64,000 nt of DNA from Dorea formicigenerans (GCF_025150245.1 NZ_CP102279.1:2973423-3037422); one strand, 5' to 3'. Positions 39,204-49,124 are shown, counted from the first letter of the stretch. Program-made: numbers and translations. Notes: generated from the letters alone by a model not told the origin.

Positions 39204-39830
39204 TTACACCATCACTTTTCGTTTTCCCAATAGTGCCATTTCTTCCACATTTTTTGTAGCATACAGTATCGTAACTCCGGTTCTCTCCTGCAATTCCACC
39301 AGCTCCTGAGTCAACTGATTATGAAATTTGGGACTTACATTGCGAAGCGGCTCATCCATAAGAATTACATCTGGTTCCAAAATCATGGCACGCGCCAGCG
39401 CGGTCCGATGTTTCCACAGATCTGACAAGTTTTTTACTTTTGCAAATCGGACTTCTACAAGATCCAGAAGTTCCATCACTTCCAGTGTCCGTTTTCCTAT
39501 TTCTTTTTCATCTATGCCGCGAAGTCTTAAGCCCAGTTCTACATTTTCCAGAACTGTCATTCGCGGATACACAGTATAATTCTGAAAAATCATAGCAATT
39601 CCACGCTCCTCCGGTGGAAGACTGTTGACCAGCTTGTCTCCAATCCATATCTCTCCGTTTTTCACTTCATCAAGACCTGCGATCATGCGCATAACAGCAC
39701 TTTTTCCACTCCCGGATGGGCCAGTCAATATTACAAATTCTCCGTCTTCAATCTGGAAATTTAAATCCTTTACTGCCTCATATCCATTCGGAAATGCGCG
39801 ATCTACATGTTTTAATGTCAGACTTGCCAT
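39204..39830 (-). CDS. Degenerate ABC transporter ATPase-like protein (MsmK/UgpC-like)
   Basis: 208 aa resembling the N-terminal domain of sugar-type ABC ATPases (about 370 aa when complete); the C-terminal regulatory OB domain is absent. Walker A GPSGSGKS, Q-loop MIFQNYTVYPRMTVLENVEL and Walker B DVILMDEPL are kept. The signature LSGGQ is replaced by LSDLWKHRTALARAM, the D-loop is RNVSPKF instead of SNLDAKL, and the H-loop His is Lys (LYATKNVEEM). It probably binds ATP but cannot form a normal closed dimer. No permease gene is nearby. It may be decaying or have a new role; it lies 68 bases after rsmI and may be co-transcribed. Confidence 0.85.
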   Translation of the reverse strand: MASLTLKHVDRAFPNGYEAVKDLNFQIEDGEFVILTGPSGSGKSAVMRMIAGLDEVKNGEIWIGDKLVNSLPPEERGIAMIFQNYTVYPRMTVLENVELGLRLRGIDEKEIGKRTLEVMELLDLVEVRFAKVKNLSDLWKHRTALARAMILEPDVILMDEPLRNVSPKFHNQLTQELVELQERTGVTILYATKNVEEMALLGKRKVMV

Positions 39831-39898
39831 CTGATCAGCCCCTTTCTTTGTCTTCCCCTGACTACTGTAATTCAGGCTTTTTATCCATCATTACTTTT

Positions 39899-40735
39899 TT
39901 ACAACAACGCCTGGTAAATGTCTCTCTTTCCGACTCCCCGGTCTTTCGCGACCATTTTCATTGCTTCTTTTTTCTGAATCCCCTGATCCATATAATAATC
40001 CATATGTTCCTGAATGGACATTTCTTCCCATTTCTGGCGTTCTTCTTCTATCTGTTCCTGACGGCTCTTACCCTCAATGACAAGCACGCATTCCCCTTTT
40101 GGTTCCTGCTCTTTATAATATTCCACTGCCGCACTGATCGTTGTTGCAAAGACGGTCTCATGCTTTTTCGTAAGCTCCCGGCAAATGCGGATTCTTCTGT
40201 CACCCAAGGTCGCAAGCAGAAGCTCTAATGTCCGGACCAGTCTGTGCGGTGCTTCGTAGATAATCATAGTTCTTGTCTCTTCCATCAGTTCGTTCAGCAC
40301 TGCCTGTCGTTCTTTTTTATCTGTCGGAAGAAATGCTTCAAACGCGAATCTTCTTGTGGACAATCCGGAAATGGTCAGCGCTGTGATGCAAGCTGCTGCC
40401 CCCGGAACTGCTGTCACAGTGATTCCTGCTTCCTGACACATTGCCACCAGCTCCTCACCCGGATCGGAGATTCCCGGTGTTCCCGCATCCGTGATCAGTG
40501 CAATATCTTCACCATTTTCCAAGTGCTCAATCAACGTATGCGCTTTTGCAATCTTGTTATATTCATGATAACTGGTCATCGGTGTGTGAATATCAAAATG
40601 ATTCAAAAGCTTAATGCTATTGCGGGTATCCTCTGCTGCGATCAGATCAACTTCTTTTAAAATACGGACACAGCGAAATGTCATGTCCTCCAGGTTACCG
40701 ATCGGAGTTGCACACAGATATAATGTTCCTGACAT
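39899..40735 (-). CDS. rsmI: 16S rRNA (cytidine1402-2'-O)-methyltransferase
   Basis: 278 aa tetrapyrrole-methylase-fold enzyme acting on C1402 of 16S rRNA. N-terminal GTLYLCATPIGNLEDMTFR, LIAAEDTRNSIKLLNHF, GTPGISDPGEELV and AVPGAAACITALTISGL are hallmarks. C-terminal helical segment has ECVLVIEG. Part of the holB-ricT-trmN6-rsmI run. AAAGGAG precedes the ATG. Confidence 0.96.
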   Translation of the reverse strand: MSGTLYLCATPIGNLEDMTFRCVRILKEVDLIAAEDTRNSIKLLNHFDIHTPMTSYHEYNKIAKAHTLIEHLENGEDIALITDAGTPGISDPGEELVAMCQEAGITVTAVPGAAACITALTISGLSTRRFAFEAFLPTDKKERQAVLNELMEETRTMIIYEAPHRLVRTLELLLATLGDRRIRICRELTKKHETVFATTISAAVEYYKEQEPKGECVLVIEGKSRQEQIEEERQKWEEMSIQEHMDYYMDQGIQKKEAMKMVAKDRGVGKRDIYQALL

Positions 40736-40747
40736 ATAATTCTCCTT

Positions 40748-41488
40748 TTATTTCATCCCGTACAATTTCAGTACTTCTTCCGTATACTCCCCGTCTTTCG
40801 TGTAGACTATAAGCGGCGGGTCTACGGCGAGGCGTGGTTTTCCGCCTTTGAGGCCTTCGATAAGAACCATGTTTGGCTCTTTGTCTGCATATGGGTGGAC
40901 GAGACGCATGCGTTTCGGCTCGATTCCGTAATTGCACATTTTTGTAAAGATTTCCGGCAGGCGGAAAGGACGGTGCACCATGTAGAAACGTCCTTTCATT
41001 TTCAGTACTTTTGCACTTTCTCGCAGAAGATCATCTAATGTGCATAACGCTTCATGTCTTGCGATATACAAAGCCTCGTTATCATTTTTCAGACCGTGTT
41101 CTCCAATCATATACGGTGGATTGGATACAATGACTTCATACGAATCATTTCCAAATATGTGACTTGCCTCTTTGATATCACCGGTAACGATATCTATCTT
41201 GTTCTCCAGCCCGTTGTGTGCCACGCTTCTTCTTGCCATATCAGCACTTTCTTCCTGAACTTCCAGACCTGTATAATGAAGTCCCGGATTCTTTGCTTCC
41301 AGTAAAATCGGAAGAATTCCGGTTCCGGTCCCAAGATCCAGTGCTTGTTCCCCACGTTTTACTTTTGCATAGGAAGACAGAAGCACGGCGTCCATGCCAA
41401 AGCAGAACCGACCGGGCTTCTGTATAATCTCATAGCCCTTCACCTGGAGATCATCCAGGCGTTCATCGGGCTTCTTATTAGTCATCAT
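40748..41488 (-). CDS. tRNA1(Val) (adenine37-N6)-methyltransferase-like (TrmN6/YabB)
   Basis: 246 aa SAM methyltransferase of the YabB/TrmN6 group. Signature FCFGMDAVLLSSYAKVKRGE, SAM motif ALDLGTGTGILPILL and catalytic VSNPPYMIGEHG (N-P-P-Y, typical of adenine N6 methylation). Overlaps the ricT end by 11 bases; two adjacent ATGs make the start uncertain by one codon. Confidence 0.92.
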   Translation of the reverse strand: MMTNKKPDERLDDLQVKGYEIIQKPGRFCFGMDAVLLSSYAKVKRGEQALDLGTGTGILPILLEAKNPGLHYTGLEVQEESADMARRSVAHNGLENKIDIVTGDIKEASHIFGNDSYEVIVSNPPYMIGEHGLKNDNEALYIARHEALCTLDDLLRESAKVLKMKGRFYMVHRPFRLPEIFTKMCNYGIEPKRMRLVHPYADKEPNMVLIEGLKGGKPRLAVDPPLIVYTKDGEYTEEVLKLYGMK

Positions 41489-42389
41489 TTAACTTGGAGG
41501 CGCCATTTTTCTCCTCCAGAGCTTTTAACTGTGCAAACTCCTCTTTCGAAAGCTTTGCATCTTTTTTCTTCTTTCTTGATTTGAATCTCAGCTCACCTGC
41601 CGGATATTCACGGATTTCTTTTTCATCGTTATCCAGCGTCACAATAACCTTTACAATCTGACGCAGTACGTGAACGGCCTGAACTTCACCATGAAGTCCT
41701 TCCGGCGTCGTCACATGATCTCCAACTCCCGGAAGCTGACGGTTCAGCTCTTCATAGGTCTCTTCTTCGTTAGTCAGACAGCACATCAGTCTGCCACAAA
41801 CTCCGGATATCTTTGTCGGATTCAGAGACAGGTTCTGCTCTTTCGCCATCTTGATCGATACCGGTGCGAACTCAGACAGATACGTGTGACAGCAAAGTGG
41901 TCTTCCACAGATACCAATGCCTCCACGAATCTTCGTCTCATCACGGACACCAATCTGACGAAGCTCAATACGTGTACGGAACACGCTTGCCAGATCTTTT
42001 ACCAGCTCACGGAAATCAATTCTTCCATCTGCGGTAAAGTAAAATAACACTTTATTATTATCAAATGTATACTCCGCATCTATAAGCTTCATTTCCAGAC
42101 CGTGTTTACGAATCTTCTCTAAGCAGATGTTAAATGCTTCTTTTTCTTTTTCTCTGTTTTTCTCTTCTTTTTTGTAATCCTCTTCGTTTGCAATTCGAAT
42201 CACAGATTTTAAAGGCTGTGTGATCTTGTCGTCTTCTACTTCTTTCGGACCTGTCACAACCTTTCCGAACTCAACACCGCGAGCCGTCTCTACGATGACA
42301 CGGTCTTGGGGTTTAATCTCTAATTTCCCCGGTGAGAAAAAGTAGATCTTTCCCGCCTGACGGAATCTTACTCCGATTACTTTTGTCAT
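41478..42389 (-). CDS. ricT: RicT/YaaT, PSP1-domain protein
   Basis: 303 aa. PSP1 domain with GVEFGKVV near the N-terminus and conserved Cys clusters GICGRPLCCHTYL and VCGRLMCCLTNEEE. In B. subtilis RicT works with RicA and RicF in an iron-sulphur complex that affects RNase Y activity and development; RicA/RicF are not seen here. C-terminal 50 residues are Lys-rich. Sits between holB and trmN6, as in many Firmicutes. Confidence 0.94.
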   Translation of the reverse strand: MTKVIGVRFRQAGKIYFFSPGKLEIKPQDRVIVETARGVEFGKVVTGPKEVEDDKITQPLKSVIRIANEEDYKKEEKNREKEKEAFNICLEKIRKHGLEMKLIDAEYTFDNNKVLFYFTADGRIDFRELVKDLASVFRTRIELRQIGVRDETKIRGGIGICGRPLCCHTYLSEFAPVSIKMAKEQNLSLNPTKISGVCGRLMCCLTNEEETYEELNRQLPGVGDHVTTPEGLHGEVQAVHVLRQIVKVIVTLDNDEKEIREYPAGELRFKSRKKKKDAKLSKEEFAQLKALEEKNGASKLNDD

Positions 42390-42393
42390 AAAT

Positions 42394-43383
42394 CTAGTTC
42401 TCCTTTATCGTCAGGAACAAAAGCTCCATGACCAGATCAAAGTTAACATTTGCTTTTAATCTGGCTTTTGCTTTGTCAAGGCTGTCCAGAATCGTCTCAA
42501 TTCCTTCATAAGAACTGCGTCTTGCCTGCTCACGCATGCAGTCGATCTGATCTTTGAATACAACCTTATCTATTTCCCTTGTCGCTTTATATAACAAGAC
42601 ATCTCTGTACCATACCATGATCAGGTCAAGATAGTCGTTGATTTCAACTTTATAAAGAGTGCAGCGTTTCACTGCCTCCACAAGCTCACTGATATCCATC
42701 TCATTTATATGGCGCATCAGGTTCAGGACTTCGTCCTTGAGCTCATTAAAATGCTCGGAACCTGCCAGTTTGATAGCTTTCCCAAGGTTTCCCTGTGCAA
42801 ATGCAGCGCAGACTTCAGCCTTGTAATCTGGTACTTCCATTCTCTCCATGAGATATTTTTTAATCAGTGCATCTTTGATGTAGCGAAGTTTTAACATGAC
42901 ACATCTGGAATTAATTGTCGGAAGCAATACGTCTGCATTTTCCGTCAGCAGAATAAATACTGCATACTGTGGCGGTTCTTCAATCGTCTTTAATAACGCA
43001 TTCTGTGCCTGTACCGTCATAATATCAGCTTCCGGAATAATATAAACTTTATACGGACCCTGATATGGCTTGATCGCAACTGTATTATTGATCTGTGTGC
43101 GCACATCATCGACTCCGATGGATCCCGGCTTCTCATGTGTCACCCAGATAATATCCGGATGGTTATTCGATTCTGCTTGTACACAGGAATGACATTTATT
43201 ACATGGTTCCGGTCCATGTTCTTCACATAAAAGTGCCATGGCAAATAACTTTGCCAGCATCTTCTTTCCGGTTCCGCGCTCGCCATTCACAATGTACGCC
43301 TGTGATACCCGATTCTCGGCAACTGCATTCTGCAAATATTGAATTACATCTCTGTGTCCTACTACATCTTTAAAACTTCCCAT
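42394..43383 (-). CDS. holB: DNA polymerase III delta' subunit
   Basis: 329 aa clamp-loader subunit. AAA fold with GERGTGKKMLAKLFA in place of a full P-loop, the zinc-binding CNKCHSCVQAESNNH, and sensor NADVLLPTINSRCVMLKL (the S-R-C motif that completes the neighbour's active site). Overlaps the preceding kinase gene by 14 bases. Confidence 0.95.
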   Translation of the reverse strand: MGSFKDVVGHRDVIQYLQNAVAENRVSQAYIVNGERGTGKKMLAKLFAMALLCEEHGPEPCNKCHSCVQAESNNHPDIIWVTHEKPGSIGVDDVRTQINNTVAIKPYQGPYKVYIIPEADIMTVQAQNALLKTIEEPPQYAVFILLTENADVLLPTINSRCVMLKLRYIKDALIKKYLMERMEVPDYKAEVCAAFAQGNLGKAIKLAGSEHFNELKDEVLNLMRHINEMDISELVEAVKRCTLYKVEINDYLDLIMVWYRDVLLYKATREIDKVVFKDQIDCMREQARRSSYEGIETILDSLDKAKARLKANVNFDLVMELLFLTIKEN

Positions 43384-43957
43384 ATCGTATGTCCTCTATA
43401 ATTTCATCTAAGCATCTTTTTTGGTCATCATTGTAATAACGCTTCTTTATTCCCGCAGCTCTCAGATGCTCCTCGGAAAAATCTTCCGTATCTGCGAGAA
43501 ATCTTCTGCACATCTCCGCGTAACGTGGCACTTCCTGCTGCCGCTCTCTCGTAAGTGCACGGTTCAGCCGCTCGCCGTCCTCTACTTCGATGTACACCGG
43601 AACAAGATACGCCGCTCCGTAATATTTCTTTAACTTTCCATAGGACTCCAGCGTTCCGATCATCAGATAGTCGGATTCTGCCAGATTGACCTGTCCATCT
43701 TCTATTGTAGCATATTTCCATGCTCCGTGAACAGTATTATAAGTACGAAGTTCAACAACCTTTCCCTGTCTCTCGAAAATATGCATCTGTTCATCTGTCA
43801 CAAAATGGTATTCGACGCCTTCTCTTTCACCTTCCCGCTTCGGTCTGGTCGTGTAAAGCGTCACTGTCTGAAGCATCGGCAGCTCTTGCTTGATCTTCCG
43901 GAATAATGTATCTTTTCCAGATGAACTCTTGCCCATTATATAATATATCTTACCCAT
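43370..43957 (-). CDS. Guanylate kinase-like protein
   Basis: 195 aa. P-loop MGKSSSGKDTLFRKI, then TLYTTRPKREGEREGVEYHF, the GMP-binding loop of guanylate kinases. The place in the operon is where tmk or gmk sits in related species. It may be an extra nucleotide kinase beside a canonical gmk elsewhere. Overlaps the decarboxylase stop by 8 bases. Confidence 0.88.
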   Translation of the reverse strand: MGKIYYIMGKSSSGKDTLFRKIKQELPMLQTVTLYTTRPKREGEREGVEYHFVTDEQMHIFERQGKVVELRTYNTVHGAWKYATIEDGQVNLAESDYLMIGTLESYGKLKKYYGAAYLVPVYIEVEDGERLNRALTRERQQEVPRYAEMCRRFLADTEDFSEEHLRAAGIKKRYYNDDQKRCLDEIIEDIRYGKF

Positions 43958-45461
43958 GCGTCCATACCTCTATGTATCCTTCTTTTTCTACTCCCTGTAT
44001 CTCATATGTTCTTTCCATATACCATTGAAAATGTTCCCGGATCTGCGCTGTGATCCGTTCCCCCGGCACCAGCATCGGGATCCCCGGTGGATAGAGATAC
44101 GCGTACTCCGCGGAAATGTAGCCTTCGCTCTGTGTCAATGGCACAACCTGAAACCCATCTGCCCCTGCGTCTTTCATGCTGATGACCTGCGCCGGTGAAT
44201 AGATTACTTCCGCCTGTGGCAGATGTCCCGGTTCTATATCATAATTTTTTTCTTTCTTTTGCGACTTTTTGATTTCTTCCGGCACTATGTCTGAATCTAC
44301 AGTGTTATAAGCCCCCTGTAAAGGTTTATATTTCTTATCCAACTCATAAATTGCTTTTATAAGCCGTTTCATTCCTTCATCGGTATCTCCGACCGAAGTC
44401 ATGGCAATTACATAAGTCCCCGCGGCCATCTCCATTTGCAGGTGGTACTGATTTAATAAATCTTCCTGCAATTGAATACCTGTTGCTTCTGCACCATATG
44501 TATCCGCAAGTCCTTTCGTAAGTCCTGCTACTGATAATACAAGCTTTGACTTATCATAATGTTTGGTCTCTGCCAGCCGGATATGTTCACATTTTCCAAG
44601 TTCTTCTCTACATCTCTTCAAACGCTCCACATACGGGTCAAAAACTTCCTCGCAGTGATGATCCAGCATCTCCATGCACTGATCGATTCCCGCCATCAGA
44701 ATATAAGACGGACTGCTGCTCTGTAACATATGCAGATATCGTCTCACCTTTTCCCGGTTCACCAGATTTCCATTCATGTGGAGAAGCGCTGTCTGGGTAA
44801 ATGCCGGAAGTGTCTTGTGAACACTGTGGATCACAATGTCTGCGCCTTTTTGATTTGCATTTTCCGGAAAATAGGGATGAAAACCAAAATGAGCCCCGTG
44901 TGCTTCATCCACGATCAGCGGCAGTCCTTTTTCATGTGCGGCCTTTGCTATCTCGGCCACATCCGACACAATTCCATCGTAAGTCGGAGATACAATCATG
45001 ACTGCTCGGATCTGTGGATACCGATTAAGGGCCCTCCTCACATCCTCTGCGGATATCTCAATATTCAACTGTAACTCTGAATCAAACCTAGGATAGAGAT
45101 ACACCGGATTCAACTCATTCATGTAGATTGCATGATAGACCGATTTGTGACAATTGCGCGCCACAAGAATCTGATCTCCTTTATTCGTCACACCCGCGAT
45201 AGCACTCAGAATTCCAACTGTACTTCCATTTACCAGAAAATGTGTCTCATCTGCATGATAGATTCTGGCTGCCCGTTCCTGAGCCTCTTTCAGGATTCCT
45301 TCTGCGTGATGAAGATCATCAAATCCTTCAATCTCTGTAATATCTACAGTATAAGGATCCGCATCCCAGGACATATGCATCTTACGCTTATGTCCCGGCA
45401 TGTGAAATCCATAATAGTCAGAATCGCTATACGCTTTTAATTTTTCGTATATCGTTGCCAT
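43950..45461 (-). CDS. Orn/Lys/Arg decarboxylase-type PLP enzyme (YaaO-like)
   Basis: 503 aa fold-type I PLP enzyme. N-terminal YYGFHMPGHKRK, PLP-binding VDEAHGAHFGFHP and the Schiff-base Lys in IVIHSVHKTLPAFTQTALL; C-terminal PPGIPMLVPGERIT. Likely decarboxylates arginine, lysine or ornithine; substrate not readable from sequence. Starts 2 bases after the pgi stop, so probably coupled to it. Confidence 0.9.
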   Translation of the reverse strand: MATIYEKLKAYSDSDYYGFHMPGHKRKMHMSWDADPYTVDITEIEGFDDLHHAEGILKEAQERAARIYHADETHFLVNGSTVGILSAIAGVTNKGDQILVARNCHKSVYHAIYMNELNPVYLYPRFDSELQLNIEISAEDVRRALNRYPQIRAVMIVSPTYDGIVSDVAEIAKAAHEKGLPLIVDEAHGAHFGFHPYFPENANQKGADIVIHSVHKTLPAFTQTALLHMNGNLVNREKVRRYLHMLQSSSPSYILMAGIDQCMEMLDHHCEEVFDPYVERLKRCREELGKCEHIRLAETKHYDKSKLVLSVAGLTKGLADTYGAEATGIQLQEDLLNQYHLQMEMAAGTYVIAMTSVGDTDEGMKRLIKAIYELDKKYKPLQGAYNTVDSDIVPEEIKKSQKKEKNYDIEPGHLPQAEVIYSPAQVISMKDAGADGFQVVPLTQSEGYISAEYAYLYPPGIPMLVPGERITAQIREHFQWYMERTYEIQGVEKEGYIEVWTHG

Positions 45462-45463
45462 TC

Positions 45464-46813
45464 TTATAATCTCTTAAGAAGTTCTTCTCTTTCTTTTTCG
45501 TATCCTGGTTTTCCAAGAAGTGCGAACATGTTCTTCTTGTAGCTCTCAACACCCGGCTGATTAAATGGATTTACTCCAAGAATATATCCGCTGACACCGC
45601 ATGCGAACTCGTACATATAGAATAACTGTCCAAGTGACTTCTCGTCCTGCGCCGGAATTGTCACTTTCAGATTCGGAACCTGTCCGTCTGTATGTGCAAG
45701 AATCGTACCATTCATAGCACTCTTATTTACAAAATCCATTGTCTTGCCTGCAAGGTAGTTCAGTCCGTCCAGATCCACCGGCTCCTCACCGATTGTGATC
45801 TGCTCTGTCGGCTCCTCCACTTCCATAACAGTCTCGAACATAATTCTGCTTCCATCCTGAATGAACTGTCCCATAGAGTGAAGATCTGTTGTAAGGTCTA
45901 CAGATGCAGGGAAGATTCCTTTCTTATCCTTGCCTTCACTCTCTCCGAAGAGCTGTTTCCACCACTCAGATACATAATGCAGGCTTGGCTCATAATTTGC
46001 CATGATCTCAACCGCTTTTCCCTTACGGAGCAGAATGTTACGTGTTGCTGCATAGAGCATTGCGTCATTTTCCTCAAATGGATTCTCAAGTGCGAATTTT
46101 CTTCCTTCTGCTGCACCTTCCATCAGCTTGTCAATATCAGCTCCGCTGACTGCGATCGGAAGAAGTCCAACAGCTGTCAGTACAGAGAAACGTCCTCCAA
46201 CATCATCCGGTACTACGAACTCTTCGTATCCTTCCTCATCAGCAAGTCCTTTCAGAGCTCCACGAGCTTTGTCTGTTGTTGCATAGATTCTCTTAGCAGC
46301 CTCAGCTTTGCCATACTTCTTCTCCAGCATCTCCTTGAAAATACGGAATGCAATTGCAGGCTCTGTTGTTGTTCCGGATTTGGAAATGATATTAACTGAG
46401 AAATCTCTGTCTCCAATCACTTCAATCAGGTGTTTCAGATATGTACTGCTGATGCTGTTACCGGCAAAATAAATCTCCGGAGCTTTGCGGATCTCTTTTG
46501 ATACTACATTATAAAAGCTGTGTCCAAGAAATTCGATTGCTGCTCTTGCGCCAAGATAAGATCCTCCGATACCGATTACTACCAGCACCTCTGAATCTGA
46601 CTGGATCTTTGCAGCGGCTTTCTTGATTCTCTCGAACTCCTCTTTATCATAATCAACCGGAAGATCGATCCAGCCAAGGAAATCATTTCCTGCTCCCTCC
46701 CTTCCCAGGAGTTCAGCTTTCGCAGCCTCGGTAATCTTCTTCATAGATTCCATCTCATGTGCGCTGATAAACGCATCTGCCTTTGAATAATCAAATGTTA
46801 CTTTACTTCCCAT
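45464..46813 (-). CDS. pgi: Glucose-6-phosphate isomerase
   Basis: 449 aa, the short Firmicute form. [36 protein letters not shown] (sugar phosphate site), and the catalytic Glu/His/Lys regions including [20 protein letters not shown] and [19 protein letters not shown]. First gene of the run that ends near 39.2 kb, with the promoter at 46949-46977. Confidence 0.97.
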   Translation of the reverse strand: MGSKVTFDYSKADAFISAHEMESMKKITEAAKAELLGREGAGNDFLGWIDLPVDYDKEEFERIKKAAAKIQSDSEVLVVIGIGGSYLGARAAIEFLGHSFYNVVSKEIRKAPEIYFAGNSISSTYLKHLIEVIGDRDFSVNIISKSGTTTEPAIAFRIFKEMLEKKYGKAEAAKRIYATTDKARGALKGLADEEGYEEFVVPDDVGGRFSVLTAVGLLPIAVSGADIDKLMEGAAEGRKFALENPFEENDAMLYAATRNILLRKGKAVEIMANYEPSLHYVSEWWKQLFGESEGKDKKGIFPASVDLTTDLHSMGQFIQDGSRIMFETVMEVEEPTEQITIGEEPVDLDGLNYLAGKTMDFVNKSAMNGTILAHTDGQVPNLKVTIPAQDEKSLGQLFYMYEFACGVSGYILGVNPFNQPGVESYKKNMFALLGKPGYEKEREELLKRL

Positions 46814-46948
46814 TGGACTCGTCCTCCTTATGCTACCTGTTACGTTCTAGTTCTTGTCTCGAAGAAATCTGTATAATTTTCTTCTTATAAATGTGACAGC
46901 TCACAGACAGTCCTTGTTTCACAAAACTAACTTTGAGCCGTTATCTAT

Positions 46949-46977
46949 ATTTTAACAAATCAGTCTCTTATTATCAA
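46949..46977 (-). promoter_or_regulatory. Promoter upstream of pgi
   Basis: Minus-strand TTGATA (46977-46972), 17-base spacer, TAAAAT (46954-46949). The -35 overlaps the stop codon of the upstream gene. The leader is about 130 bases. Confidence 0.72.
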
Positions 46978-48002
46978 GCCATAAACTCCTCCAGGATTTC
47001 TCGGATACGCTGATTTCTGCTTGCCTCGTCCTGCGCCTTTGTCTCTTCCGATTCTATTGTTTTTTCTATTTTTTCTGTTTTACCTGGTTTTTGCGATATA
47101 GCTGTCTTTTTGACTTTCCGGTCATCTTCCACCTGCAGCGGTTCTGTCTTATACATCGCCCAAAGCAGACTGTCCATAGATCCAGGAAATTCCTGCTTTG
47201 GTTCCTGCTTCTTCTGATTCACAGATTCGTCTGGCAAGTTATCACCCTCTGCCCTTCCTGCATTTTCTGGCATTCTGGTATTCTTCACAATTCCTGTATT
47301 TTCTGGCATTCTGGTATTCTTCACAATTCCTGTATCTTTGGGCATTCTGGTATTCTCACCCATTTTCGCTTCTTCTGGCATTCTGGTATCCTTCGTCATT
47401 CCTGCATTTTCTTGTGTTCTGGCACTCTCCGCTATTCTCGCTTCTTCTGATCTTGCCTCTTCTGCCAAAACTTCTTTCTTGTATGTTTTTTCATAGCGAT
47501 GCTGATAAATATTTTCCAAGTAATCTACCATATAATTTCGTACTGCCTCCAGCCGGTACTCCTCATCCGTCAGCATATGTACCAAGAATACGATTAACGC
47601 CAGCGCCACGCCAGTTCCGCCGATCATAGCTGTCTGCTCTGTCGCCCCTTTAATCCGATAACTTATGATTGCACCGACTCCGCCAAGAATCAGACAAAGT
47701 CCGGCACCCGCCATCTGTAACCGCCGCCATGCATGGAGCCTGACTCCACCAACCCGGTATTCATAGAGATACTTGTCCACAAATACGCCTACGTTTTCCA
47801 CCTTTTCACTGATCATACAGGTGTGCTCGAATTTCGCCCGCACAAGCCGCATCAACGGATGATTACTCTTCCCCATACTTTCCGCTGCTGCCACCAGCTT
47901 CCTAAGTGTTCTTCCAACGACCACCTTTGACACAACTCCGGCAAATGCACTCATCCCCATCAGTACATAGATCACATGTCTGTCTAACATTAATTCTAAC
48001 AT
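46974..48002 (-). CDS. Membrane protein with 12-residue tandem repeats, unknown function
   Basis: 342 aa, not recognised. Membrane helices at about 8-27, 100-118 and 125-145; then a long cytoplasmic charged part. Between about residues 195 and 270 it has an imperfect array built on NTRMPENTGIVK. The C-terminus (residues 270-342) is charged and ends IREILEEFMA, which could be a binding helix. GGAGGG lies before the ATG. Not part of a clear operon; followed by the pgi promoter. Confidence 0.7.
   Translation of the reverse strand: MLELMLDRHVIYVLMGMSAFAGVVSKVVVGRTLRKLVAAAESMGKSNHPLMRLVRAKFEHTCMISEKVENVGVFVDKYLYEYRVGGVRLHAWRRLQMAGAGLCLILGGVGAIISYRIKGATEQTAMIGGTGVALALIVFLVHMLTDEEYRLEAVRNYMVDYLENIYQHRYEKTYKKEVLAEEARSEEARIAESARTQENAGMTKDTRMPEEAKMGENTRMPKDTGIVKNTRMPENTGIVKNTRMPENAGRAEGDNLPDESVNQKKQEPKQEFPGSMDSLLWAMYKTEPLQVEDDRKVKKTAISQKPGKTEKIEKTIESEETKAQDEASRNQRIREILEEFMA
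47240..47425. repeat. In-frame 36-bp tandem repeats
   Basis: Units of 36 bases (18+18: ATTCTGGTATTCTTCACA and ATTCCTGTATTTTCTGGC on the plus strand), two near-identical full copies and several decayed ones, inside the membrane protein gene. No spacers or palindromes, so not CRISPR. Confidence 0.85.
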
Positions 48003-48143
48003 GATAAAAGCCCTCCTTTTGGCACCAATTATAATGGATTTTCCAAAAGAAGGGCGAAAAACCGTTCCCCATAAAGCGACATCTGCACACCGCAGATTAT
48101 GGTATTTTTTCTTATATTTTATCGAATCATTTATTCTCTGGTT

Positions 48144-48836
48144 TTAAATCATCGGGAGCAATTCCTTTACAAGTGCCACGCTGTGGGCAATTGCCTGTTT
48201 TTCAAACTCTGGATAGTCCATCGTTGCACTGTTGTCAGCTTTATCAGAAATTGCTCGAATGATGACATACGAAACTTTGTTAAGGTAAGCCGCGTGCGCA
48301 ATTCCGGCTCCCTCCATCTCTGTGCAAAGAGCCTGAAAATTCTCCACGATACGTGCTTTCACTTCTCCGGAAGAAATGAACTGATCTCCACTTGCGACCC
48401 TTCCTGTAAATGTATGGATCTGCGGATTTGCTTTTTCATTTGCCTTCACTGCAAGCTCTACCAGATGCGGATCTGCCGGGAATGTGCGTGTATCCATTCT
48501 TGGCACCTGCCCGATTGCATCTCCAAATATGGTTGCGTCCATATCATGATGTACCGCATCTGTAGAAATCACCATATCACCAATGTCAATTCTTGCATCC
48601 AGGGATCCTGCAATACCTGTATTGATCAGCGTATCTACGCCAAATTTATCCACCAGGATCTGCGCGCAGATTGCCGCATTAACTTTACCGATTCCACTTC
48701 TTACGACAACCGCGTCCTTCCCACAAAGAGTTCCTTTATAAAATGTCATGGAAGCAAACTCTGTCACTTTAGCATCTGCCATCTCACTTTTCAGAGCTAC
48801 AACTTCCTCTTCCATTGCTCCAATAATACCTATCAT
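48144..48836 (-). CDS. mtnN: 5'-methylthioadenosine/S-adenosylhomocysteine nucleosidase
   Basis: 230 aa. MIGIIGAMEEEVVALK, VVVRSGIGKVNAAICAQ, NTGIAGSLDARIDIGD, and the catalytic segment LCTEMEGAGIAHAAYL and AISDKADNSATMDYPEF. Cleaves MTA and SAH in methyl-cycle recycling. AGGAGG precedes the ATG. A weaker promoter (TTGACA, 19 bases, GATAAT) lies at 48971-48941. Confidence 0.97.
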   Translation of the reverse strand: MIGIIGAMEEEVVALKSEMADAKVTEFASMTFYKGTLCGKDAVVVRSGIGKVNAAICAQILVDKFGVDTLINTGIAGSLDARIDIGDMVISTDAVHHDMDATIFGDAIGQVPRMDTRTFPADPHLVELAVKANEKANPQIHTFTGRVASGDQFISSGEVKARIVENFQALCTEMEGAGIAHAAYLNKVSYVIIRAISDKADNSATMDYPEFEKQAIAHSVALVKELLPMI

Positions 48837-49046
48837 CCGATTTTCCTCCTGCTATGCATTTTTACTGTGCGATTCCCGCACATTTCCTTTATCCGACTGC
48901 CTTTTTCGCTATCATTACAAACATTTCCTGTTATCCTGTACATTATCCCCTACCCCATGCACAAATGTCAAGCATTGATGCTCTTTACTGTACCTGTGCA
49001 TTCCTCTATGTACTCTTTTTCATATTATTGGAAATCTTAATTTTTC

Positions 49047-49075
49047 TTTACAAGTAGATTCTTCTCTGTTAGAAT
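49047..49075 (+). promoter_or_regulatory. Promoter of TSCPD gene
   Basis: TTTACA (49047-49052), 17-base spacer, TAGAAT (49070-49075), about 50 bases before the start. Confidence 0.65.
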
Positions 49076-49124
49076 GGCTTCTGATATTCATATATCTGGT
49101 ATAACACATAGGAGGGTATTTAAC

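Noticed and set aside
47240-47425. CRISPR-like 36-bp repeats
   Set aside because: Units are directly adjacent without unique spacers and lie in frame inside a coding region; no cas genes in the window.
48099-49040. 313-codon plus-strand frame opposite mtnN
   Set aside because: mtnN on the other strand has all catalytic motifs; the plus frame is Cys/His/Ile-rich noise without a ribosome site.
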